A stretch of DNA of 64,000 bases. Origin: Epiperipatus broadwayi. Lineage: Eukaryota > Onychophora > Udeonychophora > Euonychophora > Peripatidae. The translations under genes were made by a program, and so were the position numbers. The stretch lies in NCBI GenBank assembly GCA_028023455.1, contig JAQFVV010006271.1, positions 1,610,987-1,674,986 on the forward strand, read 5' to 3'. Within the stretch, counting starts at the first letter, position 1. Every line of letters begins with the position of its first letter. The notes under the pieces were generated by a model. The model saw only the letters and a list, made by a program, of their open reading frames with translations, was not told where the DNA came from and searched no databases. Positions 49,865-59,397 of this stretch are shown here, in pieces.

Positions 49865-50311
49865 TTTGTTTTATAATTTTATTTTATATTCTAAAAACGA
49901 AATAAAGTACACATAATTTAATTTATTAAAATGATATTTGTAATAATGATGTGATATAAATAATTTTTAAAATGATGTCAGACTTTCTGTGCAAAAGTTG
50001 AATGTCCAGAAAACCTGTTAGCTAGGTTAAACATTCTCTTTCTCCTAAGCTCTTCGGTACACAATTAACTCAAATATTTCTTACTTTGTATTTCCATGTA
50101 ATATGATTTACTGCAATTATGTGACCTCTATCATCTCAGTATCAAAATAAGAGATGTTATTTATAATAGCTGAATTCAAGTGATAAAATTTATATAAAAC
50201 AGAATTAATTTTTATCTAACTAGAATATATATGCATCAGAATGAAACTTGCAGGAATTGTGATAATAATTAACATATCCATTCCATACAGACTTTGTCAT
50301 TTCCAACATTA
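49865..50311. other. AT-rich DNA, no gene seen
   Basis: No coding frame recognised. Confidence 0.5.
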
Positions 50312-50882
50312 TTGATTCACTACAAGATGGAAAATCTGTCTATGTTTAAACCAATTTTTTCTATGTATAACTTTTCTTTAACCTATACCATTAAATTCAT
50401 TTTCTCTACACATCTTACATGAGGTCTTTTTCTAGGTTTATTCTATTTCAGACCAGCTCTACTTCAATCTCTTAATTCTATTAGTTATGGCAAAGATACT
50501 TATTGTTTTTTTAAGACAAATATTTTACTTGTGATCATTTTTTTATTACTCCCAAAACACATCTCTCCATACTGTATTCAGTAGTTGAATTACATTCTAT
50601 GATTAATTTTATCAAATATGTTTTATTTGAATTAATATTCTGATAAATTATTTATAGTTGTTAACTTCTAATTCATAATTATTAATTTGGATTTTGTTAT
50701 ACAAAAATCCATTGAACATTACTTTAAACTTTGTAACAGTTTATCTTTAATTCTAATTTTTTCCTTTGTCTGATAACCCTTGAAACATTTCTTAATCACT
50801 TTATCTTCCAAATCTAGATGATTTAAATAATCTTAATGTATTTTTATTCACTTAGTTTTCCATTTTAGTTCAGAAATACTTC

Positions 50883-50940
50883 ACATGATCACCATCTCTA
50901 TACTAGCACATACTACTGTATGGAGAGTTTTGCCTTTGTT
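50883..50940 (+). mobile_element. S1 mini-copy (58 bp) with perfect 14-bp duplication
   Basis: TTCAGAAATACTTC occurs at 50869-50882 and 50941-50954. The 58 bases between start ACATGATCACCAT (S1 5' end) and finish ACTACTGTATGGAGAGTTTT, GCCTTTGTT (S1 3' end), with about 300 bp of the family's middle missing. It lies inside RTE copy 3. Confidence 0.9.
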
Positions 50941-51474
50941 TTCAGAAATACTTCTTGTAAAATTATTGTAAAACATAAGATATGGAATTTAAAACGATCA
51001 CATATATTTATCAATGTTAATTTTCTTAGTGTTAGCATGTAATCTAATCATTTCTATTATATTTTGATCGTTTCAGAATTTAACAATATTCTGGTCTATA
51101 TCTTGATAGATCCAAGCTTTTATCATTGTGGAAATGTTTATAGAATCAAATGACTTCTCATAATAAACAAATCCAAAATATATTGGTTACTCATATGTTC
51201 TTATATCTATTTGAATTTGATCCACTGTAGTAAAACTACTTTAAAACTAGCTTGTTTTTTTTTTTTTGAGGGATTTGAATTTAAAGATTCCTGTAGACAA
51301 GTTGTAATTATCCTTATAAAATTATTTTTGTAAAAGTCTGATAAATTTTTAATCACTAATATTATTAATATTACTACTGCATTATAAAAATAATCTGATA
51401 TAATTTTATTATTGAGACTTTTCATACTTTTGCTAATAAGTTTTGAATTTCTTCATCTGCTTCTTTTACAATTT

Positions 51475-51567
51475 TCATGTGTCATAGCATCAGCCGGGAC
51501 CCGCTAATCCGGGACAACTGCTTATAAAGCAGCCGTACTGACCTCTCAACCACCAATGCTTGACTGC
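51475..51567 (-). mobile_element. tRNA-derived SINE, copy 2
   Basis: Minus-strand sense: GTCAAGCATTGGTGGTTGAGAGGTCAG ... GGCTGCTTTATAAGCAG ... GATGCTATGACACATGAAAA. Ends and A-box-like region match copies 1 and 3. The B-box region is altered (GGATTAGCGGGTCCC instead of GGTTCG). A short duplication, ACAATTT (51468 and 51577) within similar T-rich context, marks the insertion into RTE copy 3. Confidence 0.7.
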
Positions 51568-51769
51568 TTTTTTTTCACAATTTCTTGTAATTTTTATTGA
51601 AAGATTTAAGTGCATGTTTTTACATCATCAATTAAAATGTTTGGCAATTCAAAAAATGTAATAATTATAGCTGTTACTTGGTCTTCTCATTCATTATTAC
51701 TATAATTTTGTTGTAGGACTCTTCTATACATTTCAGATTATTTGCCTGAAGGTTTGTGATAATGGTATA

Positions 51770-52563
51770 TTATTAGATGTGATATGTTGGACTATTTCTA
51801 TCAATCTATGAGTAAATATTGAATGTATAGAAAATTTTAAACTTTATTTAAATTTTCCAAATACAAACAACTTGTTAGTAATAACACACAAATAGACAAC
51901 AAACATCACATGATCACCATTTTTTATGCATGCTCATAACTGTTATTAAAACAGGTAAACCTCTCTATACGTATTGCCACTCAGCTAATGAGCTTGGATT
52001 GAAAATATGTTTTTAATTTGAGACTCATAGTTTTGTAGTTAAGTAAATAAAAGGTAGCTTCTGGAGGATTGCACTAGATCCTAAGATCTAGGTGCAGGGC
52101 TGCTCTCAGATCCAAGCTCCTCACAGACGAAGGCCACAAGGCAGAAACTAGTCTGGGGATAATGGATGAGTAGGTTCTAATTAGGGATTTTATGCACAAG
52201 CCTTCTGGAATCCATTGATTACTCTGGCTTGCACTGAGTGGCAATATGTATAGAGAGTTTTGCCTGTGTTAAATAGACAACACAGGTTTGTAATTACACA
52301 ACTTTCGAGTAGCATGATTCTCCACTCGAGTTCAACCTCTATTTGAATACTGTCACTGGGCTTATCAGGCCAGCAACACCTGAAGGAGAGTAGAGAATAA
52401 TACTACTTAAAAAACATTGTGTAATTACTAACCTGTGTTATCTATTTGTGTGTTATTATTAACAAATTGTTTGTATTTGGAAAGTTTAAATAAAGTTTAA
52501 AATTTTTTATATATTCAACATTAACTTATAGATGATAGAAATAGTCCAACATATCATATAATC
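51770..52563. mobile_element. Foldback/MITE element with about 160-bp inverted repeats, interrupted by S1 copy D
   Basis: The left arm from about 51770 contains GATATGTTGGACTATTTCTATC, AAATTTTAAACTTTATTTAA, CCAAATACAAACAA and ATAACACACAAATAGACAAC. Its reverse complement fills 52400-52563. The core (52283-52400) includes GGCTTATCAGGCCAGCAACACC. Removing S1 copy D joins AATAGACAACA with CAGGT and restores arm pairing, so S1 inserted later. There is no coding capacity. Confidence 0.85.
51902..52270 (+). mobile_element. Short repeat family S1, copy D
   Basis: This 369-bp copy has an exact 12-bp duplication AAATAGACAACA (51890-51901 and 52271-52282). The 5' end is AACATCACATGATCACCAT and the 3' end is AGAGAGTTTTGCCTGTGTT. 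It sits within the left arm of a foldback element, so the empty site can be reconstructed from the opposite arm. Confidence 0.9.
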
Positions 52564-52569
52564 TTTATT

Positions 52570-55560
52570 TTTTCTTCTGAAAAAATCCATTGAACATTAT
52601 TTTAGTCTTTATAGTATTTATCTTTAGTTCTGTTTTTTAACATTCAAATGATATTTTATGAAGTTTTGAAGTCTCATTTACAAAATTAGTTACATCATCT
52701 TCAAAATCTAGATGATTTAAATAATCCCCATTTACTTTTACTACCTTATTTTTCTATTTTAATTCATAAAATATTTCTTCTAACAGCTAAAAACATTTTG
52801 AAGATATAGAATCATCCAATCTATATTTTGATTTTCTTATTATTACCATGCAGACTAATTATTATTGTTGTGCTTTCATAAATATTCTTCAGAATATAAC
52901 AATATTCACAAGTCTATATCACAACGATCAGATGATTTGATAATGTATTTTCATAATTAAATCCAAAACATTCACAGGAACTTTCTATAACTTTTTTCAA
53001 TACTTGTATGTGACCACAATATTAAAACTGCATTTAAATCAAGCTTATTTTTTGGTATATATGAGTTGTAATTATCTTGATAAGTATTTTATATAGAATT
53101 TCTAGAAACTGTTAGGTCCACAATTTGTAAAATTTTCTTTATATCTTTCTTAAGTATCAATATTAGTACTGAATTATTCTAATCATCTGTTCAGCTTTAT
53201 CATTTAAAATCATGTATAGCTGCCAGAAAATTTACATTTCCATTTGCTTTTTTAAAATATCAATTATAATTTTAATACTTTCCGAAGATTTTGCCTTTTA
53301 CATGGATTTAATTGCATGGTTTATTTCTTCATTAAAAAAAGCTGTCAATTCATATGTAATAACAACAGAGGTTGTTTTTTTTGTGCTTTATTACTATATA
53401 ATTTTTTATAGAACTCTTCCATAAACTTTATGATGTAAAAACAAAGAACTTTGCTAATTTCTCTAACAAACTTTGTTGATAAATGCTTAGCTAAAAAAAG
53501 CTTTTAAAATATCCCTATCAAAAACCACACCCACATCCCAGACCTTTGGTTTTGTGCTTTGGCACTCCTCAGTGAGGTGATAATGTAGCTTCATACACTA
53601 GATCTAAAAATAGTAACCCAATTCCAGCATTTATCTAAGAGTTAAGTAGAAAATCTGAACTTTTTAGAAAACTATATGCTTTCAAACCCAGCTACCTAAC
53701 TCAAACAGCTATACTGGATGAAGATCTCTCAGCCTCATATAGTTATAGATGTCTAAAAATTTCAGACTTTCTACTCAATAGTTAACTCTTAGATAAATGC
53801 TGGCTTTGGATTAGTATTTTTAGACTAGTGTCTGAAGCTACCCTAGCACATCACTGAGGAGTGCGAAAGCACAAAACCATTGTCCTGGGGTTTGGGTGTG
53901 ATTTTTGATAGAGGTATTTTAAATGCTTTGTCTTGTTGAGCATTTATCAACAAAGCTTGTTAGAGGAATTAGCAAAGCTCTTTGTTTATTTACAAGCTTA
54001 AAAAATTAAATCATGTGATATATGACTCTATTTTTATTGATTATTTATAGTCTTTGCTTTAAGTCTTAAGTGATGTTATATTGCTAAGACTACTAATACA
54101 TGGTTTGGCTGAAGATAACACAGCCAATATAGCTATTTGAGTTAGATAGCTGGATTTGAAGACATATAGGTGTCTACAAATTTCAGATTATTTACTCAAT
54201 GGTTAACTCTTAAATAAATTCTGGGTTTGGGTTAGTATTTTTAGATTGAGTGTCTAGTGCCTCACTGAAGAGTGCCAAAGCACAATACCATTGGTTTGGG
54301 GTTTGGGTGTGGTTTCTGATAGATATTTTAAATGCTTTCTCTTGCTAATTATTTATCAGCAAAGCTTGATACAGCAATTACCAAAGCTCTTTGTTTTTAT
54401 TCACAAGCTTAAACAATTGTGTCATGTGATATATGACTCTATTTTTTACTTTATGATATAATTGCTCTTTTTAGTAATATTTCATCTTTTCTTCTGATTG
54501 CAGAAATAACTTTCATTCTAATAAAAAATGATTCTTTACATCATTGAGGCTGTTATTCTTTTCTGTAGCTTTTCTTACCAGTTCACAATTATATGTTTTT
54601 ATACTATTAACTCTTTTTGTACTTTTGTATAAATTTTTGTTTTCTTAATGGTTCATGTTATAAAATTTTTATATTTATGTTTTTTTCCATATATTGTTTT
54701 GTCTTAATAGAAAATTTACTGATGAATTGTTGCTTTTTTTGTATCAGATATCTTTCTTGTTGTTCTTAATAAAGTATCAGTTATTTTCTTATTGACTTCT
54801 TTCACATCTAATCCATCATATCAGTCTATAAATATTTTTAATAATTTTCAAATTCTAATGTAAATTTATTGAAATGTTTTTAATGATTATATATGTCAAT
54901 TGTTAATAGTGATTTTCAAACTTTCTTAATAGCTTCCTCTCTCTAATTTTGCAATAATATATATTTTACATATGACTTATCGATGATTACTACTTGTAAT
55001 GACTATATTAAAAACATTACAATCTTCAAATACATATTTTTGTTAGTCAAAATATAATCCAATTCTGCTGTACTATCATTTAGATATGTCCATGTTCATT
55101 TCTGTTCAGATGTTTTTAAAGGAAGAATCCTTAATACACAGCCTTTTCTTTATCTTCAAACTTTGCTTCTCAATTCTATCACCATAACTACTTAACCCAC
55201 AACATATTCATTTTAAACCATTCTCCAATTCTATCATCGAAGTCTCCTTTGATAATATGAAAATGTTGTATGGTGTAATCATCTATAAAAAAATTCTCTA
55301 TTTTTTCATCACAATAATTTCAATAATTAATTTTGCAACTCTGTCTGATATACCATTAATCTTTACAATATTGTTCTTTCACATTTTATTTCTCCTAAAT
55401 CTCACTCTATTTGTGCTTCCAATATTTGTGTTTTTGTAACAAAATATATATTTTTTTTATATTAATTATCTCTTCATATTTTTCTCTAACTTCACAAAAT
55501 CCACCCATCCCAGATAGATTTTTCCAATTCATGCAATATTCCTTAAATTGAAAATGATCT
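52570..55560 (-). pseudogene. RTE-like LINE, decayed copy 4 (RT and endonuclease)
   Basis: Colinear with copy 2. AAATCCATTGAACATTATTT at 52583 equals the KTKVMFNR region; 52690-52740 equals the FADD-following segment; 52900-53040 equals motif A and the upstream linker; 53160-53420 equals the APGNDG-type region. After the foldback insertion (53438-54447) it resumes with the linker and endonuclease. Endonuclease landmarks include AATATAATCCAATTCTGCTG (55055, the LDYIL region) and the CTCTGTCTGATATACCATTA block at 55339. Stops and indels are dense. The 3' end is missing at 52570, next to the foldback element at 51770-52563. It is an independent insertion from copy 3, because the two overlap in RT content. 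Confidence 0.75.
53438..54447. mobile_element. Three-unit foldback repeat, family F2, inside RTE copy 4
   Basis: A 13-bp duplication with one mismatch, ACTTTATGATRTA (53425-53437, 54448-54460), brackets 1010 bp. The order is reverse unit (53440-53715), centre, forward unit (53720-54030), linker, second forward unit (54040-54447). Forward landmarks are CTCAATRGTTAACTCTTARA, GGGTTTGGGTTAGTATTTTTAG, CACTGARGAGTGCSAAAGCACA, GTTTGGGTGTGRTTT and AGCAAAGCTCTTTGTTT. The left unit lacks the last 50 or so bases present at the right end (TCATGTGATATATGACTC). The linker words GATGTTATATTGCTAAG and GTTAGATAGCTGGAT recur in family F1. Confidence 0.85.
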
Positions 55561-55839
55561 GCAATTGTAGGTACCTAAATAAAAAGTCATAACTGAATGG
55601 TAGCCTGAATTCCAATCAGAAGGTTTATACTAACTAATCTTATCTTTGCATTCAAATCACTGATTGGCTGTGATTCTACAGTCTTCTGAAAAAACAGGTC
55701 ATAATTTGGTTTTAGTCCATCACGAATGTAAATATTTATTCAAAAAGTTTTTTCACATAATATTTATCCTGCCTTAAAAGAATTCAAATGATACTTCAAT
55801 TAAAATCTTTCAAACAATGGAGAAAAAAGATCATGATAT

Positions 55840-56200
55840 TTCTTGGATTTTAAATTCAGAGGTAGAAAGCCACAAAAATTATTTCAATAGCTGATGCATA
55901 TTTGGTGAGCAGTTCTTCATGTTCATTTACTATATCAATAATCACACAGTAATAGCAGCTCCATAACAAGAATGTATTGAGTAGACACAAAAAATTTGCC
56001 TTGCTCAATTCTTTTAAAAATAAAAATATATCAAATGGTCTGCTTTTAATTAATAGCAAACTTTTGTTCTGTTGTCAGAATTATAAAATAGAGTATATAA
56101 AAAATTACAAGTATATTTTTAATCAAAACTTTTATTTAATAAATATTGAAACCAAATTCATCTTCCATCTACTATTTTATAATACTACTTTCTCATGAGA
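55840..56200 (-). repeat. Repeat shared upstream of two RTE copies (possible RTE 5' UTR)
   Basis: The segment beginning TCAGAGGTAGAAAGCCA resembles 63245-63510 (TCGGAGGTAAAAAGCCA) over about 250 bp, including TATTGGTGAGCAG-like, AATAATCACANAGTAATA and AATTTGCCYTGCTC blocks. In both places it lies just beyond the 5' end of a minus-strand RTE copy. It is either the family's 5' UTR or part of a shared larger insertion. Confidence 0.6.
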
Positions 56201-57697
56201 TAAACAGATAGTAACTCTCCTAATCTTAATCTTTAATTTATTTTATAAATGTAGGAGCTGGAAATTATGAATCAAATTTCACCTCATGAAATTTTTTTTA
56301 TATATGTTAATATTATTAATACACACACATTGATAATGATCTGCATTTGTAATTAATATTAGTCAATTTTACTTTTGTTTTACAAAAGAAGATAAAGTAT
56401 CTCTAGTATTGTAATTAAATTTATTTTAATAAATCTGTTTTAGAATTTATGTTAAAGCAACAACACTTAATAATAATCTATAAAACTTTTCTCAATTCTT
56501 TTATATATTTTTTTATCAATTAAAATTTTAGGAAAATCAATTTTTTTTAAAGACTTGTTCCTGGTTTTGAAAATATTGGATTTCGATTAATAATATTTTT
56601 ATGTGTCATCTATAATCAAGCAGATTTATTTGATTAAAACATTTGTAAACTGAATGAATAAAAATAAATACTGGCTTATGTAATTAGAAGATTGTGTAAC
56701 CAGGTAATCACTGGCTTTATTAATTAAAAAAATTGGCAAAAGAGTGGCTTTGTTAATTAATATATTGGCCAATGAGTGGAGTTTGTCAATTAAAAAAGTA
56801 AATGATATAAAAAGACCAACTCAAAATTATTCTGATCAGGTTGCTTATATTTGTCATTGAGCCTGCTTTTTCTTGTGATGATTGTCTTTTCCTGTTTAGC
56901 ATACTATATCCTGAATCTTTCAAGGTAAGAATCATGATCAGCCAGTCACTCTGAAGTGGATTTCAATTTTTCAATACATATTCCATAAACATTAGATATC
57001 CAACTTTGCCTGCTGAATTTAAACCAAAAATGTGCCATCTACTGTCTATGCCATTCATCAAAAGTGCTTCTCAATATTAAAGGCAACAGTTTATGACAAC
57101 TCTGTACAAAGTTGAAAACTGATAAATGAAGAAACTTCATACATAAAACCACTAATAAATTCAATTTCCACATGGACATATGCATATATAGAATTCAGCT
57201 TATCTAGAAAATAATATCAACTCAACCGTAAAATTTCTTGGACTTAAGATAAAGTTTTATTTACGAACTATTATATAAAACATTTACTCACACCATCAAC
57301 AAGCCAGTAATAGTTATAATCTAAATTATGTAATTCATATATTATGCATTTACCTGATATATTAAACTACTTTTTAATAATTATATTTGACAATTGTATA
57401 ACACAGTGTATTTGATAAAATTCAACCAAGTTTAAAAAAAGTGTACGTGTGTGTTTGCATACACATTAATATTTTTTAAATGTACAAATTTACACGTAAA
57501 TGATTAGTTTTAAAAAAGTTCTAAAATTTTATTTTTGAAATCAAATATTAATAGTTCATGGTCACAAAACAATTTCAAAAAATAGAAAGTGATACAACAG
57601 CTAAATTAATGTAAATGTTTAATTTTATTTGAATTTATGACAATTTTACATTTCAGTAATGATAATTAATTAATAATTGACTTTGTAAACATCAAAC
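56201..57697. other. AT-rich DNA, no gene seen
   Basis: No supported gene. AT-rich with scattered short repeats such as TTTGTTAATTAA/TTTGTCAATTAAA words at 56690-56810. Confidence 0.5.
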
Positions 57698-57703
57698 TCA
57701 ATA

Positions 57704-57817
57704 CTGCCAAGCATTGTTAGCCGAGAAGTCAGCGCAGCCGCTTTGCAAGTAAGCAGTTGGTTGCAGACGGTTGTTGCGGGTTCGCCTCCCGTTCGATGCT
57801 ATGACATGAAAAAAAAT
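57704..57817 (+). mobile_element. tRNA-derived SINE, copy 3 (tRNA-Leu-like)
   Basis: Best-preserved copy: AGCATTGTTAGCCGAGAAGT (A-box-like), CGCTTTGCAAGTAAGCAG, GCGGGTTCGCCTCCCGT (T arm with B box), GCTATGACATGA(A)n. The anticodon arm can pair CCGCTT with AAGCAG around loop TGCAAGT, giving CAA at the anticodon position (Leu). The universal U before the anticodon is G, so it is not a working tRNA. A long extra region before the T arm also fits a class II (Leu/Ser) tRNA. TCAATA flanks both ends (57698, 57818). Confidence 0.8.
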
Positions 57818-57819
57818 TC

Positions 57820-58355
57820 AATAAGAAAACACAAATTAATATTTGCATACATCTGGATGTGGATAATTATTTGGTGAAATATTAGAAATTATAGTACTGA
57901 TAAAATATCATTAATCAAATTCTTTTGAGTTCAGAAAATTTATCATCCAGCTAAAGTTAGAAGGGAATTCATTAAACTTTCATGCACAATAACTTTTCAT
58001 TGAGATAGTTGAGATAAAGAAACCAATTTGTACCGTTTTAATTTTTTTTTACCTCATAAAATTTTTGTTTTATAAAATCGCTTTTATGATTGTTATTATT
58101 TTAGATTAATGTTGTTTTTAAAGAAAAGTTTTAAATAAAAAAGTTTAAAAAAAGGAATAGAAGATTTTATTATTTTTGTTTTATAGTTTATATTCAATAA
58201 TTTATTTAGTGTTCCTGAAGATGTTTAAAAATCATTAATATATATGTATGTTTAATGTGATGTTCATATAACTATAAATTGATTGATAAGCTGATTTAAT
58301 TTGTTAGTAGTATTGATTGTTTATTCTGTTTTATCACGTCTCTTAAAATAAAAAG
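57820..58355. other. AT-rich DNA, no gene seen
   Basis: No coding frame or repeat boundary. Confidence 0.5.
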
Positions 58356-58357
58356 AA

Positions 58358-58837
58358 TTGGTATGGGCAAATAACGGCCTAAGGATCACATGCGGCCCAC
58401 TAAGAGTTTTTATGCGGCCTGCCAAGACAATCAGAAAAATCTGTCTTGGACTGAGATTTACTTCCTGTATATTCATCTTGTATTTTCCACTAGGATGGCC
58501 ACATCGATACACATGAACAATGTAAATACGATGTGCAGTGCTTTTCCAGTTGATCTGGTTAATTTCAATTTTGTCTTTGCATTAGCAAATATATACATTT
58601 CCAACTTTACTGAAACCATGAACACTCTGAAAAAATATAAAATCGGTAATGAATCTCATGTGTTTATTGAAAAATGGATAAACAAATATTTATTTGGTAA
58701 TATAGGGAATAAAGCAGTGTGTTTATTGTGTCATAAAAAGGTGTGGTCCTCCACTAACTTTTGCTCCACAAAGTGGCCCCGATGTGGCTCTCCACCAACC
58801 TATGCGACCCCTGAGCCAAAACAATTGCCCACCCCTG
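58358..58837 (+). mobile_element. hAT internally deleted derivative (480 bp)
   Basis: The left end GGTATGGGCAAATAACGGCC and right end (reverse complement CAGGGGTGGGCAATTG) match the hAT element at 39.7 kb. After about 90 bp it jumps to the leader just upstream of the ATG (TATTTTCCACTAGGA). It continues through the first 40 or so codons of the transposase (MNTLKKYKIGNESHVFIEKW to VCLLCHK) and then jumps to the right terminal region. Here the start codon and finger region are in one open frame, lacking the frameshift of the long copy. It cannot encode an active transposase. No clear 8-bp duplication is visible. Confidence 0.9.
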
Positions 58838-58839
58838 GT

Positions 58840-59161
58840 ATATAGTGATCCTGAGTATTTATCCACCATGTGTGAATTTATTATGTTTTATTGCCTTTCC
58901 GTGATATGTACAGTTTCCACTTGAAATGCTTATGGATGATTGTGTTTTGTGTTGGTAGAGACATTTCTCTCCATGTATAATATACATATATTTTCTATAA
59001 TACAGGTGATTCAGAGACATATTTATTGTCGTTCTTTATTTTTTTAGTGGTGTAGCATTATATGCACAGAATATTGGGCTAATATTGTAATAGCCTAAAA
59101 TTGTGTGAACATTTATAGTGGATTAAGATTGCTTTAATATGGATCATTTTTTAATGCAGAA

Positions 59162-59204
<43 letters not shown>

Positions 59205-59395
59205 CTACAACCATTAAATGTCTGTATTTTTAAATTATATAATAATAATTCAAACAAATATATTTAACACAGTATTCAAAATTAAATAATATATTCTTTA
59301 CCAGAAGTACTTTCAATTGTTTCACTGACAATCTTTATCAACTGTTAATACAAACGTACAAAAAATAAAAACTTGCATTACCCATCATTCAATCT
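58840..59395. other. No gene; (TA)n and Penelope 3' region
   Basis: A (TA)n run occupies about 59167-59204. The segment from 59205 to 59397 (minus sense, after the Penelope stop) contains GATAAAGATTGTCAGTGAAA, probably its 3' UTR, ending at the TA run. Confidence 0.5.
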
Positions 59396-59397
59396 AT

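Larger units (their letters stand above)
50312..51764 (-). pseudogene. RTE-like LINE, decayed copy 3 (3' end to mid RT)
   Basis: It is recognisable by alignment with copy 2 at 60.45-62.0 kb. The 3' end TGATTCACTACAAGATGG (minus-strand sense equals copy 2 at 60460) is followed by ACATGAGGTCTTTTTCTAGG (52-kb counterpart absent), ATTACATTCTATGATTAATTT (thumb region) and the motif A region TAGAATCAAATGACTTCTCA (51140-51160, equivalent to EKAFDSI). It stops in the linker before the endonuclease. It is interrupted by a 58-bp S1 mini-copy (50883) and a tRNA SINE (51475) and ends against a foldback element. All frames are broken, so it is older than the other RTE copies. Confidence 0.75.
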
